Shown: positions 1 to 10,216 of the stretch, piece by piece
Layout: each line of letters opens with the position of its first letter
Position numbering within the stretch: the first letter of the stretch is position 1
NCBI GenBank assembly: GCA_028277845.1
Contig: JANQFL010000029.1
Location: 18,746 to 82,745 of the forward strand
Source: Sneathiellales bacterium
GTDB lineage: Bacteria; Pseudomonadota; Alphaproteobacteria; JANQFL01
Reading direction: 5' to 3'
DNA: 64,000 nt
Position numbers and translations under genes: made by a program
Notes under the pieces: generated by a model
Database searches by the model: none
The model's input: only the letters and a program-made list of their open reading frames with translations
Told to the model about the DNA's origin: nothing

Positions 1-1090
1 GGGCCGTCGAGATCGGTTCCTCGGCCGGCTGGGCCTCGAGCGCCTCCTGCTCCAGACGCTCTTCCTCGACTTCCCGTTCGGTTTCCCGTCTGGTGACGAA
101 GTAGGACAGGCTGCCGGCCACCGCCGCCATCATCAGGAACGGCAGCATGGGAATGCCCGGCAACAGGGCCAGCGCCACCAACGTGGCCGCGCTCAGACCC
201 AAGGCCTTGGGGTAGCTCGACAGTTGACCGAACAGGGCCTTGTCGGCCGAACCCGCGACATTGGCCTTGGTCACCAGCAGGCCGGCCGCCGTGGACACGA
301 TCAGGGCCGGGATCTGCGACACCAGGCCGTCACCCACCGTCAGCAGAATGTAGCTGTTGGCGGCGTCGTTGAAGCTCATGTCGTTCTGGGCGACGCCGAT
401 GATGATGCCGCCGATGACGTTGATGAAGGTGATGATCAGGCCCGCCACCGCATCGCCACGGACGAACTTGGCGGCACCGTCCATGGAACCGAAGAACGTG
501 CTTTCGTCTTCCAGGTCCTTGCGCCGGGTGCGGGCCTCCGCTTCGTCGATCAGGCCCGATGACAGGTCGGCGTCGATGGCCATCTGCTTGCCGGGCATGG
601 CGTCCAGGGTGAAACGGGCCGCCACTTCGGCGATGCGCCCGGAACCCTTGGTGATGACGACGAAGTTCACCGTCACCAGAATGGCGAACACGATGATGCC
701 GATGACGAAATTGCCCTGCATGACGAACGCGCCGAAGGCCTCGATCACATGACCGGCGGCCGCCGGCCCTTCATGGCCGTGCGACAGAATCAGCCGGGTC
801 GACGCCACGTTGAGCGACAGGCGCAACATGGTGGCGATCAGCAACAGGGTGGGAAACGAACTGAATTCCAGGGGCTTGGCGATGAACAGGCACGTCATCA
901 TCACCAACACCGACAGGGTGATGGAGGTCGCCAGGGAGATGTCCAGCAGCCACGTGGGCAGCGGCAGGAACAGCACCACGAGGATGCACATGACGCCGAT
1001 GGCCAGCGCGACGTCGCCGCGCTTCAGCAGCGTCGTCAGTCCGGCGAGCGGATCGCCCCCCTGCGCCTCGTCTGTTGAGGTCTCGCTCAT
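1..1090 (-). CDS. flhA: Flagellar export apparatus protein FlhA, N-terminal part (runs off window)
   Basis: FlhA forms the export gate of the flagellar type III secretion system in the inner membrane. The minus frame starting at the ATG at 1090 stays open to the left edge, so about 363 codons are present and the C-terminal cytoplasmic domain lies outside. The protein begins MSETSTDEAQGGDPLAGL and soon enters hydrophobic segments. The family signature is clear: FPTLLLIATMLRLSLNVAST near residues 77-96, then VTKGSGRIAEVAARFTLDAM and a region with GDGLVSQIPALIVSTAAG. It starts 18 bases after flbD stops and is last in the minus-strand flagellar run. Identification is secure from these motifs. Confidence 0.93.
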   Translation of the reverse strand, partial: MSETSTDEAQGGDPLAGLTTLLKRGDVALAIGVMCILVVLFLPLPTWLLDISLATSITLSVLVMMTCLFIAKPLEFSSFPTLLLIATMLRLSLNVASTRLILSHGHEGPAAAGHVIEAFGAFVMQGNFVIGIIVFAILVTVNFVVITKGSGRIAEVAARFTLDAMPGKQMAIDADLSSGLIDEAEARTRRKDLEDESTFFGSMDGAAKFVRGDAVAGLIITFINVIGGIIIGVAQNDMSFNDAANSYILLTVGDGLVSQIPALIVSTAAGLLVTKANVAGSADKALFGQLSSYPKALGLSAATLVALALLPGIPMLPFLMMAAVAGSLSYFVTRRETEREVEEERLEQEALEAQPAEEPISTA

Positions 1091-1108
1091 TTCGAGCTTA
1101 TCCGGTCC

Positions 1109-2485
<1,377 letters not shown>

Positions 2486-2504
2486 TTTATTCTCCTTGGT
2501 CCGG

Positions 2505-3272
2505 CTAGTCGAAGTAGTGCAGTTTCTTTGCCGGGGGCAAAATCGTGTTGAGTAACATTTCCAGCCGGCGCGGATTTTCCTGGCGGCCGATCGACGACGC
2601 GGCCATCAGATAAACCTCGTTAAGCAAACGCTCCTCGTCCGCATTGCGCTCGAGCTTCGAGGCGAGCGGCGAGAACACCATGTTGGCGAGGATGGCGCCG
2701 TAAAAGGTTGTCAGCAGGGCGACGGCCATGGCCGGCCCGATGCTGGACGGATCGTCCAGCGTGCCGAGCATCTGCACCAGGCCGATCAACGTGCCGATCA
2801 GACCCATGGCCGGCGCGACCTCCGCCGCCTTGCGTAGGATGCTGGCGCTTTTCATATGGCGGCTGGCCGTGGCCGCGGCTTCCGTGCGCAGGATCCGCTC
2901 GACCTCGTCGCCCGGCGTGCCGTCGATCACCATGGTCAGCGCCTTGGTCAGGAATTTCTCGCCGGCGGCCGACTCCAGACCCTTCTGCAGGCCCAGAACA
3001 CCTTCCTTGCGGGCGTGTTCGGCATAGCGCATGACGGCGTAGGCGGCGTCGCCCGGGTCCGTGGCATGGTTGAACAGGGTGCGGCCGATAATGGCCGGTG
3101 CACCCATGATTTCGCGCAAGCTGAAGCACACCATGGTCACCGCACCGGTGCCGAATATGACGATGAGGACGGACGGCAGATTGAAGAACGCGCCCGGCGT
3201 GCCGCCCAGTATCAGGGCGAGCAGAACAAGGCCGAATGCGACGACAATGCCTATGAGGGTTGCCAGATCCAT
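2505..3272 (-). CDS. motA: Flagellar motor stator protein MotA (PomA-like)
   Basis: 255 residues, full length for the MotA/PomA family. Two hydrophobic N-terminal segments (IGIVVAFGLVLLALILGG; FNLPSVLIVIFGTGAVTMV) come before a charged cytoplasmic loop and two more membrane segments around VAPAMGLIGTLIGLVQML and AVALLTTFYGAILANMVF. This is the classic MotA layout; the conserved prolines lie at APAMGLIGT. With MotB it forms the stator channel that drives rotation. No motB is visible in this window. The sequence resembles the sodium-type PomA branch, but the coupling ion cannot be decided here. It lies between fliN and flbD with short gaps, consistent with one operon. Confidence 0.9.
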   Translation of the reverse strand: MDLATLIGIVVAFGLVLLALILGGTPGAFFNLPSVLIVIFGTGAVTMVCFSLREIMGAPAIIGRTLFNHATDPGDAAYAVMRYAEHARKEGVLGLQKGLESAAGEKFLTKALTMVIDGTPGDEVERILRTEAAATASRHMKSASILRKAAEVAPAMGLIGTLIGLVQMLGTLDDPSSIGPAMAVALLTTFYGAILANMVFSPLASKLERNADEERLLNEVYLMAASSIGRQENPRRLEMLLNTILPPAKKLHYFD

Positions 3273-3322
3273 GGTTGTTGTTGTCTTCGTTGTCCCGATT
3301 TATCCGTTCACACCGCCGCGGG

Positions 3323-3721
3323 TCAGTACCGCTCGGCCTTGATGATTTCCGTCATGGTGACGCCCAGGCGGTCTTCCACGACGACCACTTCACCGCGGGC
3401 CACCAGGCGGTTGTTGACATAGATGTCGATCGCCTCGCCGACCTTGCGGTCCAGCTCGACGACTGTGCCCTTGCCCAACTTCATCAGGTCGCTGACCTGA
3501 ATGTGGGTCTTGCCCAGCACGGCGGATACGTTGACCGGAATGTCATAGACGGCTTCCAGGTCGGTTGCGGTCCGTACGCCGTCCAGGTCGTCCATCGGTA
3601 CCTGATCGGCCGCTTCCGCATCGGCGCTGAAGTCCTCCGTGGCATCCGGCGCCTCTTCCGCGGACTCCGGCGTTTCCTCGGCCAGGTCCTCAAGTTCCAG
3701 TTCTTCTTCGTTTCCCTCCAT
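3323..3721 (-). CDS. fliN: Flagellar motor switch protein FliN
   Basis: 132 residues. The C-terminal SpoA domain is diagnostic: DIPVNVSAVLGKTHIQVSDL, then GKGTVVELDRKVGEAIDIYV, then NNRLVARGEVVVVEDRLGV. An acidic, disordered N-terminal tail of about 50 residues precedes it. FliN with FliM and FliG builds the C-ring that sets rotation direction and docks the export ATPase complex through FliH. A good ribosome site (GGAG) precedes the ATG. Neighbours fliH and fliG are in the usual alphaproteobacterial order. Confidence 0.92.
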   Translation of the reverse strand: MEGNEEELELEDLAEETPESAEEAPDATEDFSADAEAADQVPMDDLDGVRTATDLEAVYDIPVNVSAVLGKTHIQVSDLMKLGKGTVVELDRKVGEAIDIYVNNRLVARGEVVVVEDRLGVTMTEIIKAERY

Positions 3722-3759
3722 GAGGGTCTCCTACTGTCTGTTCGGTTCCTGGAACCGGG

Positions 3760-4644
3760 TTACGTCGTTTCGTTCGGGACGTCCATCTGGACGTCGGCAT
3801 CCGTCTGTATCGTTTCCGTTTCGGCGGCCGGCTGCGGTTCCAACTCGGCGCCGGCATCGGTCTGTATCGTTTCCGTTTCGGTGGCCGGCTGTGGTTCCAA
3901 CTCCGCGCCGGCATCCGTCTGTATCGTTTCCGTATCGGCGGCTGGCTGTGGTTCCAACTCCGCGTCGGCATCCGGCCCCGCCTGCGGTTGGCCGCGGGCA
4001 AGACCGCCACTGACAAAACGGGTGATCGCGTCCTGAATTTGGGATTCAAGGGCGGCGGAATCCCGTTCGGCGCCGCCATCGGCCCACTCGACCCGGCAGT
4101 CGGCACCCTGCAGATCGTCGTCAGGCAACAAAATGACGCGGCCGCCGAAAGCGCTTCGTGCGGCGATGTCGTCGATGCGTGGCTTCAGGGTCTCGACCAC
4201 CATCACGGACGCCCGGACGACAATCCGAGGCTCCTCGCGCAGGTCCGCAAGACAATCGTTCACAAGGGCTTCGACTTCCATCGCCGGCTGGCGGGCGATC
4301 AAGGCCGGCGCGAGTTTGCGGGCGATGGTCACGGACATGTCCGCCGCGTCGCGCCGGATGGCCTGAAAGTCCTCGTCGTACCGCCTCATGATGTCGCCGA
4401 TCGAAGCTTCGACCGACGTCAACGTGTTGGCAACGATTTGTTCGATTTCCGTACGGGCTTCGGCCAGTCCGGCCTGATGCCCTTCCGTCCGGGCCTGCGC
4501 GCACGCAGCCTGAAGCTGCGCCTCGTCGTAGGTCGGCGCGGCCTTTTTCTCGGCCTGCGCCTTTTCCTCGGCGGCGATGTCCTCCGGCGCGAACGAGCGC
4601 TCGAACAGGTATTTGGATGCGGACACCATGGTTTCGTCGGTCAT
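3760..4644 (-). CDS. fliH: FliH-like flagellar export ATPase regulator with a repetitive acidic C-terminal tail
   Basis: 294 residues encoded directly after fliG (stop and start share one base, TGATG). Residues 1-200 have the FliH pattern: a charged helical stretch rich in Ala/Glu/Lys (EEKAQAEKKAAPTYDEAQ) followed by a conserved C-terminal-type domain (VTIARKLAPALIARQPAMEV). FliH binds and restrains the FliI ATPase and tethers it to FliN. The last 70 or so residues are three near-identical 19-residue repeats of the form AELEPQPA-x-TETIQTDAG, encoded by a 57-bp tandem repeat. This extension is not a normal FliH feature. Sequence conservation in FliH is weak, so the call rests partly on position. 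Confidence 0.82.
   Translation of the reverse strand: MTDETMVSASKYLFERSFAPEDIAAEEKAQAEKKAAPTYDEAQLQAACAQARTEGHQAGLAEARTEIEQIVANTLTSVEASIGDIMRRYDEDFQAIRRDAADMSVTIARKLAPALIARQPAMEVEALVNDCLADLREEPRIVVRASVMVVETLKPRIDDIAARSAFGGRVILLPDDDLQGADCRVEWADGGAERDSAALESQIQDAITRFVSGGLARGQPQAGPDADAELEPQPAADTETIQTDAGAELEPQPATETETIQTDAGAELEPQPAAETETIQTDADVQMDVPNETT
3796..3966. repeat. 57-bp tandem repeat, three copies, within fliH
   Basis: Three head-to-tail 57-bp units at 3796-3852, 3853-3909 and 3910-3966 differ at only a few positions, with the first bases of a fourth unit following. Because 57 is a multiple of three, each unit adds 19 residues in frame to the FliH C-terminus. Copy number may vary between strains by slippage. 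Confidence 0.93.
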
Positions 4645-5666
4645 CAGTAAATGAGCTCGTCTTCGCCCTTGTTGTCGGACAGGACGATGTCGCCGCCGGC
4701 GGCCAGGTCTTTGGCCGCGGTGACCATCTCCATCTGGCTTTCGTCCACGTCGCGCAGGCGGACCGGGCCCATGGCCTCCATATCCTCGCGCAGGATGCGG
4801 GCGGCGCGTTCGGACATATTGCTGAAGAACAGGTCGCGCAGCGTGTCGGACGCCCCCTTGAGGGCGAGCGCCAACCGGTCCTTGTCGACGGCGCGCAGCA
4901 ATGTCTGAACGCCGCTCGGATCCAGCTTGATCAGATCCTCGAAAGTAAACATCAGGGCCTTGATGCGTTCGGCGGATTCGCGGTTGCGTTCCTCCAAGGC
5001 GTTGAGGAAGCGGGATTCGGCGTTGCGGTCCAGGTTGTTGAAGATTTCGGCAATCAGTTCATGGCTGTCGCGCCGGTTGGTGCGCGCCAGGTTGGACATG
5101 AATTCGATGCGCAGGGTCTGCTCGACCTTATCGAGCACTTCCTTTTGCACAGCCTCCATACGCAGCATGCGCAGGACGACTTCCATGGCGAAGTCTTCGG
5201 GCAGTTCGGCCAGCACGCGGGCGGCGTGCTCCGGCTTGATCTTGGAGACGACGACCGCAACCGTCTGCGGGTATTCGTTCTTCAGGTAGTTGGCGAGAAC
5301 GGTCTCGTTGACGTTGCCCAGCTTGTCCCACATGGTGCGGCCGGCCGGACCGCGGATTTCCTCCATGATGGAATCGACACGCTCGGGCGGCAGGGCGTTC
5401 ATCAACATGCGTTCCGTGCTGTCGAACGAACCGACCAGTGACCCGGTTGTCGTGATCAGCGCGGCGAATTCGTTGAACAGCTCTTCCATGACATCGGAGC
5501 TGACATTGCCCAACTGCGCCATGGTCTGTGAAATCTCGCGGATTTCGTCGTCCTCGAGCTGCTCCCAAAGGATCGTGCTTTGATCTTCGCCGACGGCCAG
5601 CATCATGATCGCCGCCTTCTGGGCGCCGGTCAGATGCTTGATATCCGTGATATTGACGTTACCCAT
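4644..5666 (-). CDS. fliG: Flagellar motor switch protein FliG
   Basis: 340 residues, the standard length. The N-terminal domain begins [20 protein letters not shown]; the middle domain contains [22 protein letters not shown]; the C-terminal torque domain contains [20 protein letters not shown] with its charged helix LALALKGAS and the ending [20 protein letters not shown]. FliG joins the MS ring (FliF) to the C-ring and interacts with MotA. It is encoded immediately downstream of fliF and upstream of fliH. Confidence 0.96.
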   Translation of the reverse strand: MGNVNITDIKHLTGAQKAAIMMLAVGEDQSTILWEQLEDDEIREISQTMAQLGNVSSDVMEELFNEFAALITTTGSLVGSFDSTERMLMNALPPERVDSIMEEIRGPAGRTMWDKLGNVNETVLANYLKNEYPQTVAVVVSKIKPEHAARVLAELPEDFAMEVVLRMLRMEAVQKEVLDKVEQTLRIEFMSNLARTNRRDSHELIAEIFNNLDRNAESRFLNALEERNRESAERIKALMFTFEDLIKLDPSGVQTLLRAVDKDRLALALKGASDTLRDLFFSNMSERAARILREDMEAMGPVRLRDVDESQMEMVTAAKDLAAGGDIVLSDNKGEDELIY

Positions 5667-5685
5667 GATTTACGGATCCGCTTCC

Positions 5686-7359
5686 TTAGGCGTCCTGGTA
5701 GAGCCAGTTGCGCATGATGGCGACGGTTTCGTCCGGATGTTTGGTCACCAGCTCGGCGATCCGTTTGGTCGGCGAGGTGCGCACCTGGCCTTCGATGCGG
5801 TCGACGTCCAGTCCGTCCTGGCCGCCGCCTTCGCTGGTCAGGTTCTCCACCGGCACCCCATCGGGGCCGATCTCGCCGGCAATCATGCCGTCCGGTCCCG
5901 GCAGAACGCCGGCCGTGGCATCGGTCAGCTGTTTGGTCGATGCGGCGACGGCATCCGCGGCGATCGTCAGGCCACGCGAGACCAGGGGCCGCACCACCAA
6001 CAGCAGGACCAGCACGCCGACCACCGTCAACACCAGCATTTCGGCAACGCGGAAGTAATCGTTCTTGGTCAAGCCGAGGAAGGAGGCGTCCTCATCCTCG
6101 TCGCCGAATTCGTTGAGCGGAACGAATTCCATATTAACGATTTCGATGGTATCGCCACGGTCTTCGTCAAATCCGATGACGGACTGGACCAGAGACTGCA
6201 ATTGCTCGACTTCGTCTTCGCTCCGCGGGGCGTAGGTCCGTTCGCCGTTTTCATCCTCGCCGACGATGCCGTTGACCAGCACGGCAACCGAAATGCGTTT
6301 GACGGCGCCGGCTTCGTGGACCTCGGTTTTCGTCGTCTTGGAGATCTCGAAGTTGGTGGTTTCTTCCAGGCGTGAATTGGAGGACAGGGACCCCGGACCG
6401 GCGCTGGCATCGGCGCCTTCCGGCAGATTGCCCGCGACCGTGACCGGTTGCTCGCCTTCGCTTTCACTCGATTGCGCCTTTTCCTCGACGGCCTGGCTGG
6501 AACGGACGACCTGGCCGTCGGGGTCGAACAGCTCGGCGTTCGTGGTCGAGCGCTCCATGTCGAGTTCGATGGTCACCTCGGCGCGGACATTGCCCAGTCC
6601 GACGCGGTTTTGCAGCAGTTCCTCGATGGCCGACTTGTAACGCCGCTGCAGGGCTATGCGTTTTTCTTCCAGCGTCGACATAGCCTGGGTTTCGCCGCCT
6701 TCCTGACTGCGGGCCAATAGCGAACCGCGGCCGTCGACGATGGATATGGCGCCGGTCTTCAAGCCGGGTACGGCGGCCGCCACCAAATGCCGGATGGACA
6801 GAACCTGTTCCTTGTCCAGCCGCGACCCACCCTGCATTTTGAGAATGATCGATGCGGTGGGTTCTTCCTTTTGCCGGGTGAACACTTCACGCTTGGGCAA
6901 CACCAGATGCACTCGGGCGCCGGCGACACGGTCTATGGTCCGGATGGTGCGCGCCAGTTCCCCTTCCAGCGCCCTGAGACGGTTGATGTTCTGAACGAAA
7001 CTGGTGGTGCCCAGGGATTGGCTGCGATCGAACAATTCGTATCCCAACGAGCCGCCCGCCGGCAGGCCTTCCTGGGCCAGCGTGACGCGGGTTTTCAGGA
7101 CCTGCGACGACGCGACATAGATCTCCGAGCCGTTGTTGCGCAGTTCGTAGGGGACGTTCATGCCGTCAAGGCGGCTGGCAATCTGCCCCGAGTCCTGTAG
7201 GTCAAGACCGCTGTAGAGCAGCTCCATATTGGGTGCTGAAAGACGGGTTGTGACAAAGAAAAAGAAGCCGATCAGCGCGGCCGCGACGCCAAGCATGAGT
7301 GCCAGCTTCGATGGTCCCATGCCACGGAATATCTGGACAAGTCCGCCCACGTGTTTCAC
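5686..7359 (-). CDS. fliF: Flagellar MS-ring protein FliF
   Basis: 557 residues. Two membrane segments bracket a large periplasmic region: one near residues 20-40 (LALMLGVAAALIGFFFFVT) and one near 455-475 (MLVLTVVGVLVLLLVVRPLV). The YscJ/FliF-type region shows GSEIYVASSQVLKTRVTLAQ and the conserved QNINRLRALEGELARTIRTI and ARVHLVLPKREVFTRQ. The C-terminal tail (SPTKRIAELVTKHPDETVAI-x-RNWLYQDA) is the FliG-binding segment. FliF is the first basal-body ring to assemble, and its gene heads the minus-strand flagellar run. Confidence 0.95.
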   Translation of the reverse strand: MKHVGGLVQIFRGMGPSKLALMLGVAAALIGFFFFVTTRLSAPNMELLYSGLDLQDSGQIASRLDGMNVPYELRNNGSEIYVASSQVLKTRVTLAQEGLPAGGSLGYELFDRSQSLGTTSFVQNINRLRALEGELARTIRTIDRVAGARVHLVLPKREVFTRQKEEPTASIILKMQGGSRLDKEQVLSIRHLVAAAVPGLKTGAISIVDGRGSLLARSQEGGETQAMSTLEEKRIALQRRYKSAIEELLQNRVGLGNVRAEVTIELDMERSTTNAELFDPDGQVVRSSQAVEEKAQSSESEGEQPVTVAGNLPEGADASAGPGSLSSNSRLEETTNFEISKTTKTEVHEAGAVKRISVAVLVNGIVGEDENGERTYAPRSEDEVEQLQSLVQSVIGFDEDRGDTIEIVNMEFVPLNEFGDEDEDASFLGLTKNDYFRVAEMLVLTVVGVLVLLLVVRPLVSRGLTIAADAVAASTKQLTDATAGVLPGPDGMIAGEIGPDGVPVENLTSEGGGQDGLDVDRIEGQVRTSPTKRIAELVTKHPDETVAIMRNWLYQDA

Positions 7360-7438
7360 CTCGTTCCGTTTGCCACTTCCCTCGGAGACGCATTGAACGC
7401 GCCGCCTCCTTGATGGTCATCACGGTGACAGGTGCTGG

Positions 7439-7453
7439 TGAATAACTGGTTAA
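7439..7453 (-). promoter_or_regulatory. Possible CtrA-like box upstream of fliF
   Basis: Read on the minus strand this is TTAACCAGTTATTCA, that is TTAA-N7-TTCA. It misses the CtrA consensus TTAA-N7-TTAA by one base and lies about 80 bp upstream of the fliF start. CtrA control of fliF is well known in Caulobacter. The match is imperfect, so this is only a suggestion. Confidence 0.35.
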
Positions 7454-7521
7454 CTTGCGGCAAATATTGCCTACTTGGGAACCGGTGGCGGGTTCAAGCA
7501 GGTGCCGTTGCGAAGCGGCGG

Positions 7522-7560
7522 GAAAAAAAGACCGCCCTCCGGAAGATCCGAAAGGCGGTC
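7522..7560 (-). terminator. Intrinsic terminator downstream of sciP
   Basis: On the minus strand a 7-bp GC stem (GACCGCC/GGCGGTC, extended imperfectly) is followed at once by seven T residues (7523-7529). It lies about 80 bp after the sciP stop and before the fliF promoter region. Confidence 0.8.
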
Positions 7561-7636
7561 CGACTTAAAAATGAATTGTCTAAAAAGGAATTCGCTGCAA
7601 ATACCTGATCGTGCGGACGTTGTCGCGTCCGGCCCA

Positions 7637-7945
7637 TCAGTCGTCGCCGAGAGGCGACATTTCAGGGCGGTAATCTTGGATGCGCGTCGCGCGGAGTCCG
7701 GGCATACCGTGGTTGTCAATGGCGTTCTGCCAGGCCATGAATTCTTCGACGGACAACGTGTAGCGGCGGCATGCGTCCTCAAGGCTGATCAAGCCGCCGC
7801 GGACAGCCGCGACGACTTCAGCCTTGCGCCGAATGACCCAACGCTTCGTATTTGGCGGTGGGAGGTCTTGATGCGTCATCGGGCGCCCCCCGGGGCCGAT
7901 AATGCAGGTGACCTGTTTTTGGTCATGGTCTGGCATAACACTCAT
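7637..7945 (-). CDS. sciP: SciP-family CtrA inhibitor (DUF1153)
   Basis: 102 residues. The core RWVIRRKAEVVAAVRGGLIS followed by LEDACRRYTLSVEEFMAWQ is the DUF1153/SciP helix-turn-helix signature. In Caulobacter, SciP binds CtrA and blocks transcription of CtrA-dependent genes, many of them flagellar and cell-cycle genes. Its place between the basal-body and hook operons fits that role. A near-match CtrA box lies about 45 bp upstream (7990-8004), suggesting that CtrA drives its own inhibitor. A start at the second Met (7936) is also possible. Confidence 0.88.
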   Translation of the reverse strand: MSVMPDHDQKQVTCIIGPGGRPMTHQDLPPPNTKRWVIRRKAEVVAAVRGGLISLEDACRRYTLSVEEFMAWQNAIDNHGMPGLRATRIQDYRPEMSPLGDD

Positions 7946-7989
7946 TGCCTCGTTGTACTCGTGACGAGGGAGACCGTAGCAATCCGGTT

Positions 7990-8004
7990 TTAAAAAATGG
8001 CTAA
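7990..8004 (-). promoter_or_regulatory. Possible CtrA-like box upstream of sciP
   Basis: The plus strand reads TTAA-AAAATGG-CTAA, three and a half of the two TTAA halves of a CtrA box with correct 7-bp spacing. On the minus strand it is TTAGCCATTTTTTAA, about 45 bp before the sciP start. One mismatch to consensus keeps confidence low. Confidence 0.4.
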
Positions 8005-8029
8005 GGAATGTGGTTAATCAGGGGTAAAG

Positions 8030-8062
8030 CCGGGGGTCAGGGAGACGGTCTGAAACCCCCGG
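8030..8062 (-). terminator. Hairpin terminator after flgE
   Basis: An 8-bp perfect GC-rich stem (CCGGGGGT at 8030-8037 with ACCCCCGG at 8055-8062) lies 14 bp beyond the flgE stop. On the minus strand it is followed by a short CTTTA run, so the T-tract is weak. Confidence 0.6.
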
Positions 8063-8075
8063 TTTCCCAACATTT

Positions 8076-9446
8076 TTATCGTTTCAACCTGATCAGCTCT
8101 TCAAGCATCTGATCGGATGTGGTGATAATTTTGCCGCTCGCGGAATAAGCGCGTTGGGTGACGATCATGTCGGAGAATTCGCGCGCCAGGTCAACGGTCG
8201 ACCCCTCCAGAGAGGCCGGCGCCACCGTTCCGGAGCCACCGATACCGGCTTCCAGCAGATTGAACTGGCCGCTGGCCTCGGTCTCGATATAGGCGTTACC
8301 GTTCTGGTTGCCCAGACCGTTGGCGTTCGAGAACGTCGCAACGGGCAGCTTGTAGATGTCGGTACTGGTGCCATTGTCGAACAGCGCCGTGACGACGCCC
8401 TTCTCGCTTACCTTCACGCCCTTCAGGTCACCGAAGATGTTGCCGTCGACGATGGCCGAGGTCAGGTTGGAGGCCGTGTCGAACTGGGTCAGGCCGTCGT
8501 TCGAGTTGTCGGTTCCCAGATCCAGGTTGATCGAGTTGTTGGCCAGGCCGAGGCTTGACGCCCAGGTCACGGTCAGCGGGAAGTTGACGCCCGAGGGGGT
8601 AATACCCGAACCGCCGCCATCGACCAGTGCGGTGGCGCCAATGTCATAGGTGCCATCGGTGTTGAAGGCAACGGTGCCCGAGGCAACCACGCCGTCGGGA
8701 TGCGCTGTGGCGTCGGCGTCCGTATCCGGCTCGATGTAAACTTCCACATACCACTGGTTGGCGGTGGCGCTCTTCAGATAACCGAACGTCATCGTGCGGT
8801 TGCCGCCTTGCGAATCGACGATCTTCACGCTGCGTTCGAAGTCCGGGGTAATGGTGCCGTCCGCCAAGTCGCCGGCGGTGTAGGAACCGATGCTGCTGTT
8901 GACCGTCTGCGAGGCCTGCAGGTTGGCGGCCAAGGCGATCGACGTGGTCGGCGACGCGGTGCCGGTCAGGCCGGTGATATTAACCGTTTCCAGCACCGTC
9001 AGATCGCTGCGGTTGGAGGGAATGTTGCCGCTCGAATCGATGGGCCAGCCTTGCAGGTAGTAGCCGCCGGCGTTTTTCAGGTCGCCGTTTTCGTCGGGCA
9101 CGAACGAGCCGGCCCGCGTGTACATGTAGGTCCCGTTGGTCGCGGTCGGGTTGGCCAAGGCGTTGACGACGAAGAAGCCGTCGCCGTTGATCGCCAGGTC
9201 GGTCGGCGACGACGACGATTGCAGCAGGCCCTGCTTGTCGATCTGGGCGAACGGGGCGGACGAGACACCGCCGGGCGAATAGGCGGAGACGGTCGCGGAT
9301 TCCGTCACCAGTGTGGAAAACTTGGCACGGGTTTCCTTGTAGCCGATCGTATTCACGTTCGAGATGTTGTCGGCGATGATTCCCATGGCCTGGGACTGCG
9401 CCGACAGGCCCGAAACGCCTGATAGCATTGCACCATATAAACTCAT
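8076..9446 (-). CDS. flgE: Flagellar hook protein FlgE
   Basis: 456 residues. The N-terminus MSLYGAMLSGVSGLSAQSQA plus ADNISNVNTIGYKETRAKF is the conserved flagellar rod/hook signature. The C-terminus ends with the matching axial helix (LAREFSDMIVTQRAYSASGK, then SDQMLEELIRLKR). The middle is Thr/Ser/Gly/Asn rich, as in surface-exposed hook domains. It forms the universal joint between rod and filament. A clear ribosome site (AAGGAG) precedes the ATG. flgE is the last gene of the fliK-flgD-flgE hook operon, which is followed by a hairpin. Confidence 0.96.
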   Translation of the reverse strand: MSLYGAMLSGVSGLSAQSQAMGIIADNISNVNTIGYKETRAKFSTLVTESATVSAYSPGGVSSAPFAQIDKQGLLQSSSSPTDLAINGDGFFVVNALANPTATNGTYMYTRAGSFVPDENGDLKNAGGYYLQGWPIDSSGNIPSNRSDLTVLETVNITGLTGTASPTTSIALAANLQASQTVNSSIGSYTAGDLADGTITPDFERSVKIVDSQGGNRTMTFGYLKSATANQWYVEVYIEPDTDADATAHPDGVVASGTVAFNTDGTYDIGATALVDGGGSGITPSGVNFPLTVTWASSLGLANNSINLDLGTDNSNDGLTQFDTASNLTSAIVDGNIFGDLKGVKVSEKGVVTALFDNGTSTDIYKLPVATFSNANGLGNQNGNAYIETEASGQFNLLEAGIGGSGTVAPASLEGSTVDLAREFSDMIVTQRAYSASGKIITTSDQMLEELIRLKR

Positions 9447-9529
9447 TGATACGTCTCCTTATTACGGTCTTCTGTTGGCAATCCGTCGAAATGCAATTCC
9501 GGACGCTCCATTTTGGTGCGCATGCCGGC

Positions 9530-10207
9530 CTAGTTTTCGGCCGTTTGATCAGGAATCTTCAGTTTCATGACTTTCGACACGGGCACCTTGACGTCGCCCA
9601 GTGCCAGGACCTGGACACCGTCCGCCGATTCGACGCCGGTGACCATTCCCGAGATCATTGTCGAGGTGGACAGTCTCTCGCCGGCCGCATCCTTGGCGAT
9701 GACCTCAATCTTGTAGAGGCCGTCACTCAGTTGATTGCCGCTGGTGTCCTTGCCGTCCCAATTGAAGGTGTGGGTACCCTCGGATGTCTCGCCGCCGCCG
9801 GCAAAGACGACATTGCCGTTGCTGTCCGAGATGTTGAGGACCACGGATTCCGTGTTGGCGGGGATCTCGTACATCCAGGCGGCGGCGCCGTCCTGCAGCA
9901 CGGTTTCGTCTCCAACCGCTTCGATTTCCTTGCCGAGGTAGTTGACGATACCGGTTGCCTGCGTGGCCTGTTGCAGGCCGATCAGGTTTTCCAGGTTCAT
10001 GTTGGTGGCGATCGACTGTTCGACTTCGCTGAACGCGACCAGCTGCTGCGTGAACTCCGACGAATCCATCGGGTTGAGCGGATCCTGGTTCTTCATCTGC
10101 GTGGTCAGCAGTTTGAGGAACGTATCCATATTGTCGGCCAGGCCGGATGCGGCATTGGACGTCGCTTCGCTGGTACCCGTGGTTCCGGTGGTTGCATCAA
10201 TAAGCAT
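9530..10207 (-). CDS. flgD: Flagellar hook assembly protein FlgD (hook cap)
   Basis: 225 residues. The N-terminal FlgD motif is present (DTFLKLLTTQMKNQDPLNPM-DSSEFTQQLVAFSEVEQS), followed by the FlgD tudor/Ig-like region with FNWDGKDTSGNQLSDGLYKI. The cap guides FlgE polymerisation and is discarded after hook completion. The gene lies 9 bp after fliK, with a ribosome site (AAGGA) within that gap. Confidence 0.95.
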   Translation of the reverse strand: MLIDATTGTTGTSEATSNAASGLADNMDTFLKLLTTQMKNQDPLNPMDSSEFTQQLVAFSEVEQSIATNMNLENLIGLQQATQATGIVNYLGKEIEAVGDETVLQDGAAAWMYEIPANTESVVLNISDSNGNVVFAGGGETSEGTHTFNWDGKDTSGNQLSDGLYKIEVIAKDAAGERLSTSTMISGMVTGVESADGVQVLALGDVKVPVSKVMKLKIPDQTAEN

Positions 10208-10216
10208 GGCGGATCC

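Noticed and set aside
7480..7500. Possible sigma-54 promoter (TGGCGG-x-AGCAGG) between fliF and sciP
   Set aside because: The -12 GC is missing at the required spacing, and it points away from fliF.
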